The notes under the pieces are model-generated. The model was not told the DNA's origin. It saw only the letters and a program-made list of their open reading frames with translations, and did not search any database. 64,000 nucleotides of DNA. Source: Treponema sp. OMZ 790. GTDB lineage: Bacteria > Spirochaetota > Spirochaetia > Treponematales > Treponemataceae. Position numbers and translations under genes: made by a program. Below, one piece after another: positions 36,850-45,407 of the stretch. The stretch is from NCBI RefSeq assembly GCF_024181285.1, contig NZ_CP051201.1, positions 2,604,001-2,668,000 of the forward strand, read 5' to 3'. Each line of letters opens with the position of its first letter. Positions within the stretch are counted from its first letter, which is position 1.

Positions 36850-37068
36850 TTAAAATAAAATTATTATAATAATGCTTCCTATAGTTCCTAATATCAGCCA
36901 CACAAAAAAGAACCATCCTAAAAAAATATTTACTTTTCGTTTTTTCTCATCGTTTTTGTATTTTTCATTAACATTTTTAAAACCTCTACATAAAAAATAG
37001 ATCAACAATCTAATTTGTATTAAAATGCCTATCCCTAATAATATTTTATCAAATAAAAAATTATTCAT
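36850..37068 (-). CDS. Small two-helix membrane protein
   Basis: About 72 residues from the methionine at 37068 (MNNFLFDK), which has GAGG at a good distance; the longer frame to 37125 overlaps the gene upstream. Two hydrophobic segments flank a basic KNVNEKYKNDEKKRK linker. No family recognised. It follows the next membrane gene by 13 nt, so both probably belong to the same transcript. Confidence 0.55.
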   Translation of the reverse strand: MNNFLFDKILLGIGILIQIRLLIYFLCRGFKNVNEKYKNDEKKRKVNIFLGWFFFVWLILGTIGSIIIIILF

Positions 37069-37081
37069 TATTACCTCTTCT

Positions 37082-37804
37082 TTACTTATTCCATTTATCG
37101 CCTGTTGCTTTTCCCTGTTTTTCAATGATTACATCTATCAAAAATTCTATCATAAAAGCAAATGGTAAACAAGCAAGAGAAAGAAAAAGAAGAGAGATGT
37201 TTAAATTAAAAATATCTATTTCAACTTCTCTTCCCAGGCTCATAGTAATAATCAGCAGAATAGTAATTAAAAATGTAATATACAGCACAATAGTTTTAAT
37301 TCCGGCTGATAAAATATTTACCTTAACTCCTTTTAATTTCTTTTTAATTTTTATTTTAAAACCGGCAAACAAACAAAATAATTGTACAAGAATAGCAGTA
37401 CTGATATTTATAATAACTTCTTTTGAATCAAAAAATGATATTGGAAGATAAAAAAATCGTCTTGAAGCATATAGAAAATCATTATAATCAAAACCGTTAG
37501 GCGTGTGAATAAACATACATAAATATACAAGATAAAAATTTATTACTGCTATAATAATCGAGGTAATAAATACGCTTTTACGTATCTTTCCTTTTTTATA
37601 ATAAACAAGTTCTATGGTTAAAAGTAATGAAATAATATACCATTGAATGCTTACAGTATCAATATTATACATGAATAGATAAAAGATAAGTTCTGTTCTG
37701 CCTGCAAGTAAAGCCTTAAGAAGTCCGGTTAAAATAAACAGACTATTAAGCAAAATTAAAATATTTATAAGTTTAAAAAAATTATTTAGATCGATTTTTA
37801 TCAT
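37082..37804 (-). CDS. Multi-pass membrane protein, unknown
   Basis: 240 residues with about six hydrophobic segments (near 12-32, 55-68, 78-99, 135-150, 172-190, 203-225). I do not recognise a family and see no catalytic motif. It overlaps the lipoprotein gene upstream by 23 nt. Confidence 0.6.
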   Translation of the reverse strand: MIKIDLNNFFKLINILILLNSLFILTGLLKALLAGRTELIFYLFMYNIDTVSIQWYIISLLLTIELVYYKKGKIRKSVFITSIIIAVINFYLVYLCMFIHTPNGFDYNDFLYASRRFFYLPISFFDSKEVIINISTAILVQLFCLFAGFKIKIKKKLKGVKVNILSAGIKTIVLYITFLITILLIITMSLGREVEIDIFNLNISLLFLSLACLPFAFMIEFLIDVIIEKQGKATGDKWNK

Positions 37805-38378
37805 AACGATAAACAGCCTCCAATAGTTCTATTTTGACATCATTAATTTTGCCTGCGTCATTAAATGAAAATGTATATTTTTCTTTCGTATCAAAAACTG
37901 CATATTCTCTACCTTTATAAAATTGCTTGTTTTCTTCAATCATTTTTTTTGTATCCGTTATATGTAAATTTGATAATTCAATTAGTCTATCATAAAATTC
38001 GGTATCATATTCATGTCTTGCAGTAGATAGTATTAAAATAACATCATCATCATAACTTATTATTTGTTTATCCTTAATATCCATATGAGAAAACAATATA
38101 GGATCATATATTGCTTTCCAAAATATTTTTTCTTGCCACCAATGCTCAAAATCATATAATATCTTATCTGCAAAAATTTTTTCAGCTCTTTGCTTAACTT
38201 TTACAGACATTCGGGAGAAATGTTTTTTATCAGAAATAAAATTTGAAATCTCGCCTTTTTCCAAAATATATTCATAGAGAGCAAAATATTCATCAACAGT
38301 TTTGAGTTTTTTATTTTTACAAGATACTACAAAGAATATTGTAAAACATATAAAAAGTATGAAGATAATCTTCTTCAT
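37782..38378 (-). CDS. Putative lipoprotein, unknown
   Basis: About 198 residues from the methionine at 38378 (AAGGA upstream). The lipobox is FVVSC after a hydrophobic signal. The rest is charged and mixed alpha/beta, with Lys/Glu-rich segments. No family recognised. The gene overlaps the membrane gene after it. Confidence 0.65.
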   Translation of the reverse strand: MKKIIFILFICFTIFFVVSCKNKKLKTVDEYFALYEYILEKGEISNFISDKKHFSRMSVKVKQRAEKIFADKILYDFEHWWQEKIFWKAIYDPILFSHMDIKDKQIISYDDDVILILSTARHEYDTEFYDRLIELSNLHITDTKKMIEENKQFYKGREYAVFDTKEKYTFSFNDAGKINDVKIELLEAVYRYDKNRSK

Positions 38379-38425
38379 TTTATTCCTTCTTGCTATTAAT
38401 TGCAAATAATTATTTACCGGTGTTT

Positions 38426-38839
38426 TCAAATTCCACAATGTAAAATAATTTTATCATTCGTACTTGCATATTCTAGAAGTTTAATCAATTCTTCTATTTT
38501 ATGCAAAATATATTTTTTATCAAAATTAAACTCCGGTATTATATTTACTTCAGGAGCTAAATTAAATAACTCTTTCCATACGCCAACAATTTTTAAAAAA
38601 GTATTTAAATTATCCGATTCTATTAAACTTATACCATAATAGAAAAGGCCTTTTGTGGTTTTTGTCTTTGCTGTATTTGTAGATATAAACCATTTCAAAG
38701 TGTTAGACATATATATGATTATAGCATCATCAACTGCAATGTGTCTATATTGATATACCTTTTTTAAATCAACTTGATTATCAATATTAATAACATCATC
38801 CAAATTTTCAATAATACAAAACTCATGAACTAATGCCAT
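38426..38839 (-). CDS. Small soluble protein, unknown
   Basis: 137 residues, no signal or membrane segment. It has a Trp-containing core (NTLKWFISTN, VGVWKELFNLAPE) and ends KIILHCGI. Size and composition resemble some immunity proteins, but I recognise no domain and claim none. It is the first of the small unknown genes behind the export operon. Confidence 0.55.
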   Translation of the reverse strand: MALVHEFCIIENLDDVINIDNQVDLKKVYQYRHIAVDDAIIIYMSNTLKWFISTNTAKTKTTKGLFYYGISLIESDNLNTFLKIVGVWKELFNLAPEVNIIPEFNFDKKYILHKIEELIKLLEYASTNDKIILHCGI

Positions 38840-38874
38840 CTCTTACTCCTTATTCAACTGAAAAAATATTTACA

Positions 38875-39921
38875 TCACACGCCCTGAATAATTCTGGACA
38901 CTACGCCCAAGAAAAAGACAGGCTTAAAGTCTTGATTAACTCCGGCTTGGAAAGTAAAAGGAACATTATCGAATAATGTGTAACCTGCTCCTAAGCCGAA
39001 TTCCGCGATAAGATTTAATTTTTTTGTTTCATTAGAGCCGAAGCCGGCATCAGCGAAGGCTGAAATAAAAAATCCGTTTGAGCTAACTCCTGTTCGGGCG
39101 GCGTACCATCTAAGTTCAGTTCCCCAAATGTGCATTGAAGAATATTTTTTGACATCTTTAAACGAAAAACGCCGCGTCATCGATTCTTGAGACTTTTCTA
39201 TTTCATAATCGGTTATGGTATTTACATTCTTAGACTTTATCCTATCGGTATTATAAAATGTATAAACAAAGCCTACATCAACATAGTACAGTTTAAAAGT
39301 TACCGGCAGCTCGAATTTAAGTCTGTAATTAATAAAACGGCTTTCGGGAATCCAGTCGGTAAAAAAAGAAAAAGATGTTGTCGCTTTAAAATAACCTAAA
39401 TCTGCAAGAAAAACATCAAATCTAATTCCCTGCGATAATTCGGTAACGGTTTTAGGTTTCAATTCATTTTGCGAATTCTTAAATTTTATTTCATTAACAT
39501 TCCTTCTTCCTACACGGGCAGGAAAAGAAATTTTTAATTTGTTTATAACAAATATAAAATCGTTTCTTGCATAAAAAATTTGATCCGAAACTTTTTTGTG
39601 CATCGTAAATGGAACAAAATCATAAAAAGCATTTATATTCCATTTAAAAAAATCTTTTTGAACAAACATTCCTATAGAAGAACTGACTGCCGGCCCGTTA
39701 TCTGCCGAAAAAAAGATGCCTGCATTCGGAAAAACGCTTACATTATTTTCCCGATGAAGCCATCCGAATTTTACTGAAAGAGGAAACCCAAAATAATGCG
39801 GAAGAATATTGAATTTAGAAATTTTTATAAAATCATCTTCATTATTTTTTTTGACTTCTTTATCTTGAGAAAATCCCGCAATCATCATAAAACAAAAAAC
39901 AAAACATAAAATCTTTTTCAT
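38875..39921 (-). CDS. Predicted outer-membrane beta-barrel protein
   Basis: 348 residues with a signal peptide (KKILCFVFCFMMIAGFSQ). The body alternates aromatic and polar residues in about 10-14-residue strands, and ends in a hydrophobic VFFLGVVSRIIQGV strand. No homology recognised. It is the last of seven co-directional genes of an ABC export operon. Confidence 0.6.
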   Translation of the reverse strand: MKKILCFVFCFMMIAGFSQDKEVKKNNEDDFIKISKFNILPHYFGFPLSVKFGWLHRENNVSVFPNAGIFFSADNGPAVSSSIGMFVQKDFFKWNINAFYDFVPFTMHKKVSDQIFYARNDFIFVINKLKISFPARVGRRNVNEIKFKNSQNELKPKTVTELSQGIRFDVFLADLGYFKATTSFSFFTDWIPESRFINYRLKFELPVTFKLYYVDVGFVYTFYNTDRIKSKNVNTITDYEIEKSQESMTRRFSFKDVKKYSSMHIWGTELRWYAARTGVSSNGFFISAFADAGFGSNETKKLNLIAEFGLGAGYTLFDNVPFTFQAGVNQDFKPVFFLGVVSRIIQGV

Positions 39922-39949
39922 TTTTACCCCTTAAATATAAATAATTTTA

Positions 39950-40981
39950 TCAATCGTTTAAAACAACCGATAAACTTAATATTCCGTTTAATATATCTTT
40001 TTTATTTAAAAGATTTTTTGAAAGATATACTATTTTAAATTTAAAATCATAAATAAACAACTCGGTCTGAATAATTCCCATAAGTTCTTTATCCTGCAAG
40101 CCTTGTAAACCGGCAGTAATTTGAGCATAATCTTTTAAGCCTGTACTGTAAAAAAATCCGTAATTGATACCTTTAGAATTATAAGCACCTTCGGCTATTA
40201 AAGTAAAAGTATAATCATTATCTTTTACAAGGAATGTTTTAGAAATACCGGCAAGTACGCCCCAATCATCAATTTTTTTATTTATAAATTTTACAGGAAG
40301 TCCTGCATTGGAATAAATTTTAAAATCTAAAGGCAGATTAAATAAAACTTCTAAGGCTGTTTTTAGTGTATATTCTTTCTTATTATTTTTAGCCGGTTCA
40401 AAAAGCATATCCGATTCCAATCCGATAAAAAAAGAAGATGATGAATATGCAAATTTTGTCCAAACGGAATACCAATCAGGCTTTTCAAAAATATCGACAG
40501 AACGGCTATCGAATGCATAGCCTAAGTCTATTATAAAATTTTTTATAGGTATATCGAATTTTACATGCCACAAAACTGTATCCGATTTTATCATTTCAGG
40601 AATATTTAAATAAAAATAATTTTTAATAATACCTTCCCCAAAATAAATTAAATCTTTTCCGGCTTGAAACGAAAAATAATCGGTAAAAGCGGAATAATTC
40701 AATCGTCTAAAAAAAGGTCTTACAATTTTTTTGTTTTTAAATTCATCTCTTGAAAATTCATTTTTAAAAAAAACACCCGGTTGTAAAAATAAATTTTGAT
40801 TTTTAAATTCAAAATCAAAATTTAAAAAAGCTGAAGTATCTAAGTTAGAAATAATTTGAGGTGCATAAGTATTTGCATCGGTATTAAGGAAAACATTTAA
40901 GTTATTTAATTCAAAACCGGGACTGATTGCATGGAGATTTATAAAACTAAAATAAAATATAAAAAAAATAAATTTCTTCAT
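39950..40981 (-). CDS. Predicted outer-membrane beta-barrel protein
   Basis: 343 residues with a signal peptide (KKFIFFIFYFSFINLHA). Many amphipathic strands (FSFQAGKDLIYFGEGI; FFIGLESDMLFEP; YTFTLIAEGAYNS) suggest a barrel similar in kind to the gene after it. It ends ILSLSVVLND. No named family recognised. Confidence 0.6.
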   Translation of the reverse strand: MKKFIFFIFYFSFINLHAISPGFELNNLNVFLNTDANTYAPQIISNLDTSAFLNFDFEFKNQNLFLQPGVFFKNEFSRDEFKNKKIVRPFFRRLNYSAFTDYFSFQAGKDLIYFGEGIIKNYFYLNIPEMIKSDTVLWHVKFDIPIKNFIIDLGYAFDSRSVDIFEKPDWYSVWTKFAYSSSSFFIGLESDMLFEPAKNNKKEYTLKTALEVLFNLPLDFKIYSNAGLPVKFINKKIDDWGVLAGISKTFLVKDNDYTFTLIAEGAYNSKGINYGFFYSTGLKDYAQITAGLQGLQDKELMGIIQTELFIYDFKFKIVYLSKNLLNKKDILNGILSLSVVLND

Positions 40982-40989
40982 AGTTCTTC

Positions 40990-41730
40990 CTATTTTTTTA
41001 TCAAATTCTCCATCTTTTGAGTCAAATGCTTTAATTGAGAGTATGAAAAAAGCGATGCGGGTATATCGGCCTTTTTAATACTCATAGTTATCCATGAGCT
41101 GTAAATATTTTTTTCAAACAGCATATCGTACACATCTATTTTAGCAAAACAAGGATAACCGTCTATATTTTCTATATGATAAACTATTTTTTTTATCGGA
41201 GTTTGTTTTGCATCGGTAAATTTGAGTTCAAAAATATTTTTAGCTTTTTTTGTAAATATAATATATTTATATGAAGCTTTTGAATTTTGTTTTTCGAGAA
41301 TAAAATCATTATTCTTGTATTCAATAATTTTATAATTGCTCTTAAAATCGGTTTTTAAAATATCCTGCACTTCAAATTCTTCTATTTTATATGCACCGGA
41401 TATTTTTAATGGTGTTTTCAAATTTTTAGTGTAAAGCCAGTACCCTTCATTGGAACTAAAAAAATATTGTATTTTATTTTTTGATTTTATTCTTACAAAC
41501 TGCCCACTCTTATTAAAAAGGCAATAAGAGGACAGCCTGCTTTCTTCTTTTAAATCCTTATTATATTTTATTATTGCTTGTTCAGTTAAAAAAGTTTTAG
41601 AGGCTTCGATATATCCCGAATTGATTTTTAAAAAATATTGATAATCTTCATCATCAAATTTTTCTTCTGAATATAAAACTAACGAAAAAATTAAAAAAAG
41701 TAATCGTAAAAAATATTTCTTTTTATTCAT
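40990..41730 (-). CDS. LolA-like outer-membrane lipoprotein-sorting protein
   Basis: 246 residues with a signal peptide (KYFLRLLFLIFSLVLYS). The order of strands (FVRIKSKNKIQYFF, GYWLYTKNLKTPLKIS, DFILEKQNSKASYKYII, IKKIVYHIENIDGYPCFAKID) matches the LolA-like family annotated as outer membrane lipoprotein-sorting protein. Such proteins ferry lipids or lipoproteins across the periplasm. It lies 16 nt after the permease gene. Confidence 0.7.
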   Translation of the reverse strand: MNKKKYFLRLLFLIFSLVLYSEEKFDDEDYQYFLKINSGYIEASKTFLTEQAIIKYNKDLKEESRLSSYCLFNKSGQFVRIKSKNKIQYFFSSNEGYWLYTKNLKTPLKISGAYKIEEFEVQDILKTDFKSNYKIIEYKNNDFILEKQNSKASYKYIIFTKKAKNIFELKFTDAKQTPIKKIVYHIENIDGYPCFAKIDVYDMLFEKNIYSSWITMSIKKADIPASLFSYSQLKHLTQKMENLIKK

Positions 41731-41746
41731 ATGATAACTCCTTTGA

Positions 41747-42955
41747 CTAACTTATATTATAGTTTATAAGTTTTATACTGCTATGTTTTTTAATAGTATA
41801 AATCGGATATATAACCGAAATTAGAGCCGTAAAGAATATAAAGATTTGAGTTTTGATTACTGCTTCAGCTGTAATAAAAAAATTTAATAAGTAATAAGAA
41901 GTTGAGCCCGGAGGATTCATTTTTATATCAAAGGTTTGAGTAATAATATTTCCTGCTTGCGATAACAAAATGCCTCCGATAGTCCCTGCAAGAGATAAAA
42001 TACATACTTCTAAAATTAAAACCAAAATAAGCAAAGATTTTTTTAAGCCGATGGCTTCCATTGTGCCGAATTCGCCTATCCTTTCCATAAAACTTGCCGA
42101 AAGACTTTGTGTCAGAGCCACAAAAATTAACACACACAAGATTCCGCTTATTACGGTAAACTGTACATTAAACAAATTACTTATCTGCTGCCATGAAGGA
42201 TTAAGCGTTTTCCAGTTTCTAACTTCAAAATTTAAATTATTCTCTTTAAAAATAGAATTTAATTTGCTTTCAACTTTTTCAACATCCTTATCATTTTTTA
42301 AGTACAATCTTATATATGAAGCCGTATCGGGCATACCGAAAAATTCGAGAATATCTTTTCGGGAAGCAATTAAAAAACCTGCATCATTTTGAGGAACTCC
42401 TGTATCTATATTTCCTGAAACTTCGAAAGAACCTGCTGCAATCCCTTCTTCTCCCATAGACGACATTATATTTACATAATTATTATTTTCCAAATTCAAA
42501 CCGAGAGATTTAAATAAACCTTTTCCAAGAACAAGGGTATTGTCTCCTTCAAAAACAGGAACCCCTTCGGTTGCTCCTAAAGAGTGCGGCTCATCATATC
42601 CTGAACCCCAAAATATTGAAGAAGAATTTTCCGTGCCTATTATCCCTTGAAAATTTAGAACAGAATCGAAATTTTCTATTTCGGGCATTTTATCAAAAAC
42701 ATTTTTAAGTTTATTCAAATCTTTAGATGTAAGTATTAAATCTGCCGTATTTTTTTTATCCCAAAAATCTTTAACCGCAGCTTGAATATGCCCCGATTCT
42801 TGTATAAAGCCTATAGCCATTCCTTGCTCTGAATATTCTACAAATCCTCTGTATAATAAGATTGCAGCAGAAGCAATTGCAATTAATAATATGGAAAGGA
42901 TGCTTCTTTTTTTGTGAAACTTAATATTATCCCAAGCACTTTTTATTAAAAACAT
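41747..42955 (-). CDS. ABC transporter permease, FtsX/LolC/E-like
   Basis: 402 residues in the MacB/FtsX layout: one N-terminal helix (about 18-36), a large periplasmic domain to about residue 260, then three helices (about 265-285, 310-335, 360-385). The GEFGTMEAIGLKK segment before the third helix is the FtsX-family coupling region. It pairs with the ATPase gene 17 nt upstream. Confidence 0.88.
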   Translation of the reverse strand: MFLIKSAWDNIKFHKKRSILSILLIAIASAAILLYRGFVEYSEQGMAIGFIQESGHIQAAVKDFWDKKNTADLILTSKDLNKLKNVFDKMPEIENFDSVLNFQGIIGTENSSSIFWGSGYDEPHSLGATEGVPVFEGDNTLVLGKGLFKSLGLNLENNNYVNIMSSMGEEGIAAGSFEVSGNIDTGVPQNDAGFLIASRKDILEFFGMPDTASYIRLYLKNDKDVEKVESKLNSIFKENNLNFEVRNWKTLNPSWQQISNLFNVQFTVISGILCVLIFVALTQSLSASFMERIGEFGTMEAIGLKKSLLILVLILEVCILSLAGTIGGILLSQAGNIITQTFDIKMNPPGSTSYYLLNFFITAEAVIKTQIFIFFTALISVIYPIYTIKKHSSIKLINYNIS

Positions 42956-42972
42956 TTTTCCTCCAAAAAGTT

Positions 42973-43662
42973 TTATTCCCCTGAAGCTTCATTCAATGAA
43001 CCGCTGACCATTTTATAAATCTTATCCGCATAATTTTTTATAATAGGATCATGCGAAACAAAAATTCCTACTCCGCTTTTTTCTTTTAAGTATTTACGCA
43101 AATATTCATAAACTTGATTTGACCTATCCGAATCAAGTGAAGAAGTTATTTCATCCGCAAGAATATATTTAGGATTGCAGGAAAGAGCTCTGACTATCGA
43201 AACTCTTTGTTTTTCTCCGCCTGAAAGTTCATTGGGTTTTTTATAAATCAAATCTTTTAAATCAAAACATTCAAACAAAGGCATGAGTCTTTCTTTTATT
43301 TCTTTTTTTGATTTTTTTTGAATTTTTAAAGGTATGGAAGCATTATCAAAAATGGTTTGAGATTTTATCAATTCAAAAAATTGAAAAATAAGTCCGCAGT
43401 TTTCAAGCCTGAACTTAGCTCTTCCGCCGTTATTCATTTTATTTATATTCTTATCGCCCCATTCTATTTCTCCCGAATCGGGATAATCTATTCCTGTAAT
43501 TAGATTTAAAAATGTGGACTTCCCTGCCCCGGAATTACCGTAAATCCAAATCATACTTCCTTGTTCGGCACTAAACGAAATATTTTTTGTAACTTCAATT
43601 TTTTTTGTGTTAATACTGTAAGTTTTATATAAGTTTTTAACTTTAAGTTCAGCGTTTATCAT
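42973..43662 (-). CDS. ABC transporter ATP-binding protein, LolD/MacB-like
   Basis: 229 residues. Walker A GNSGAGKST, Q-loop FQFFELI, signature LSGGEKQRVS and Walker B ILADEITSSLD (the usual DEPT is DEIT), H-loop VSHD. It powers the FtsX-type permease after it. It overlaps the exported protein gene upstream by 4 nt. Confidence 0.93.
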   Translation of the reverse strand: MINAELKVKNLYKTYSINTKKIEVTKNISFSAEQGSMIWIYGNSGAGKSTFLNLITGIDYPDSGEIEWGDKNINKMNNGGRAKFRLENCGLIFQFFELIKSQTIFDNASIPLKIQKKSKKEIKERLMPLFECFDLKDLIYKKPNELSGGEKQRVSIVRALSCNPKYILADEITSSLDSDRSNQVYEYLRKYLKEKSGVGIFVSHDPIIKNYADKIYKMVSGSLNEASGE

Positions 43663-44501
43663 AAAATTAAGATTCCTTTTTTATAATTTTCATAAAGCAA
43701 TGAAACAAGCGGGTGATCAGGGAAAATATTTTTTGCCTTATAAAAATGATACCAGCCTTTTTTTGTATCATATGTTTTCATGTAAAATATAGAATACCAT
43801 ATATAGGCATTAAATTTATCAACCTCATTTAATTCTTCAATATATTCTTCCGTCGATTTGATTTGAGAATTAAAATTAGATGTGGTTTCATCGGCAGCCG
43901 CAATCTGCCAGCAAGATAGTTTTACAAAAGCGGCCTTATTATTTTTATCTTTTAAAAGAGCCATTCTATATAAAACCGGAAGGGTTAAGATTGTGTTAAA
44001 CCGTTTTGTTTCGGGAAGCGGAAGTTTTGTATAGAGGTAATCTGCATACTTTAAATATACTTCACCTTCCAAACCGGATAATTTTAAAAATCTTTTTAAA
44101 TCTTTATCTATTTTTTTTATCAGTTTACCTTGATGATTCATTCCGCCGTAATTATAAATTGTCGAAAGAATTTCGGCATGTTCAAGATATAAGATTAGAA
44201 GTTCATTTTGTTTTTTTATATCTCTCATCTTTTTATTTTCTAAAAGAATTTTTTCCAAAGAATCCGTAAGAGAACCTATTCCGTCTATTAAAATTTTCAA
44301 ATCTTCATCGCTGATGCTGCTATTTCTATAATATTCGCTAAAAAGAGAATCGCACTCATCTAAACTAAAGATTTTTGTCTTATCCGGATCTGACGGATTT
44401 ACGGAAATGTCTTGTGCAAAACAAAAAAATGAAAACCCGATAAAAAGAAAAAAAATCGATGTTAATTTATGTGTTCTATTTTTTAAAGAATATTTGATCA
44501 T
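43659..44501 (-). CDS. Exported helical protein, possible TPR-like
   Basis: 280 residues with a signal peptide (LTSIFFLFIGFSFFCFAQ). The remainder is mostly helical with alternating YxxxxYL-type repeats (LKYADYLYTKLPL; FNAYIWYSIFYMKTYDTKKGWYHFYKAKNIFP) as in TPR folds. No named family recognised. It is second in the export operon. Confidence 0.6.
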   Translation of the reverse strand: MIKYSLKNRTHKLTSIFFLFIGFSFFCFAQDISVNPSDPDKTKIFSLDECDSLFSEYYRNSSISDEDLKILIDGIGSLTDSLEKILLENKKMRDIKKQNELLILYLEHAEILSTIYNYGGMNHQGKLIKKIDKDLKRFLKLSGLEGEVYLKYADYLYTKLPLPETKRFNTILTLPVLYRMALLKDKNNKAAFVKLSCWQIAAADETTSNFNSQIKSTEEYIEELNEVDKFNAYIWYSIFYMKTYDTKKGWYHFYKAKNIFPDHPLVSLLYENYKKGILIL

Positions 44502-45228
44502 TTTTATTTAACTCCTCAACCACTAAACTGAAATTCTCATCGGCTATCAATCCGGCTGCGGCCTTTAAATCTTTTTTGGATGAAGCTTCATTTTCAAGTG
44601 CAAAATAAACCTGCGATCTGAAAATAAGGGCCAAGTATTTTTCATAATTGTTTTTTGCATTTGATACAGCCTTTGAAAATTCCTTTAAAGAATTTTCATA
44701 TCCGCCGCCGGCTATAGGAGGAGCAAAGAACATCCACAATCCGTAGGATATACTTGCCGGAGCAAATTTTTTATCTTTTTTTAAGGCATCAACATAAAGC
44801 AATTTTGTATCATTGGCTTCCTTATAAACATCCTGTCCGGATAAAAAGCCTATGTACTGTGATTTAATATCTGCCCAGCTGAGTAAAAACCACTTACCGG
44901 CCTGCGAATTCTTTTTCCCTTGCATAAAAGCGGTGCTTTTATCGTTTTGAGTTTTCAACTTTAAAAATATTTTTTTCTTGTTGCTATTGTCTCTATTCAA
45001 AACATTCAACTCTTCTAAAACCAAAAAATTTTCGAGAGTCAGTTTTTCTTCTTCAGATATTTGCATTTTTTCGGTCTTTTCTCGATATTCCGCAATAGAA
45101 ATTTCCATTTTTTCTGAAGCCGTATTATACAGTTCGGCTTTGAATTTATAAAAATTATCATAAATTTCTTGCGAGCTTAAACTAAGATTGAATGTAAGGA
45201 GCAAAAAAAAGATTAATTTTGTTTTCAT
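44476..45228 (-). CDS. Exported helical protein, possible TPR-like
   Basis: About 250 residues from the ATG at 45228 (GGAGG 8 nt upstream; the GTG at 45234 overlaps less well). It has a signal peptide (KLIFFLLLTFNLSLSSQ) and then helices, including an ALKDKKF-like repeat (ALKKDKKFAPASISYGLWMFF) and YEKYLALIFRSQVYFALENEASSKKDL (in pieces). First gene of the operon; overlaps the next by 26 nt. Confidence 0.6.
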   Translation of the reverse strand: MKTKLIFFLLLTFNLSLSSQEIYDNFYKFKAELYNTASEKMEISIAEYREKTEKMQISEEEKLTLENFLVLEELNVLNRDNSNKKKIFLKLKTQNDKSTAFMQGKKNSQAGKWFLLSWADIKSQYIGFLSGQDVYKEANDTKLLYVDALKKDKKFAPASISYGLWMFFAPPIAGGGYENSLKEFSKAVSNAKNNYEKYLALIFRSQVYFALENEASSKKDLKAAAGLIADENFSLVVEELNKNDQIFFKK

Positions 45229-45251
45229 AATCACCCTCCGATTTCTTATAG

Positions 45252-45318
45252 ATTATATTTTTTTTAACAAAAAGTGAAGTGCAGGGAATCATTTTTATTA
45301 TGACATTTGTCATAATAA
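45252..45318 (-). promoter_or_regulatory. Promoter of export operon with upstream palindrome
   Basis: On the minus strand TATAAT lies at 45257-45252, about 24 nt before the first ATG; the -35 is weak (TTCACT about 16 nt upstream). Farther up at 45295-45318 is a perfect palindrome (TTATTATGACA, TT, and its complement), which sits between this promoter and that of sppA and could serve either. Confidence 0.5.
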
Positions 45319-45347
45319 ATTTCTAAAATCGCTAAAATTGCTCTTAG

Positions 45348-45376
45348 TTGAAAAAAAAGCGTTTTTTTGCTATGAT
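45348..45376 (+). promoter_or_regulatory. Promoter of sppA
   Basis: TTGAAA (45348-45353), 17 nt, TATGAT (45371-45376), with a predicted start near 45383 and an AGGAG site before the ATG at 45408. Confidence 0.6.
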
Positions 45377-45407
45377 ATTCGCCTCAATTTTATTTTAGGA
45401 GATAAAT

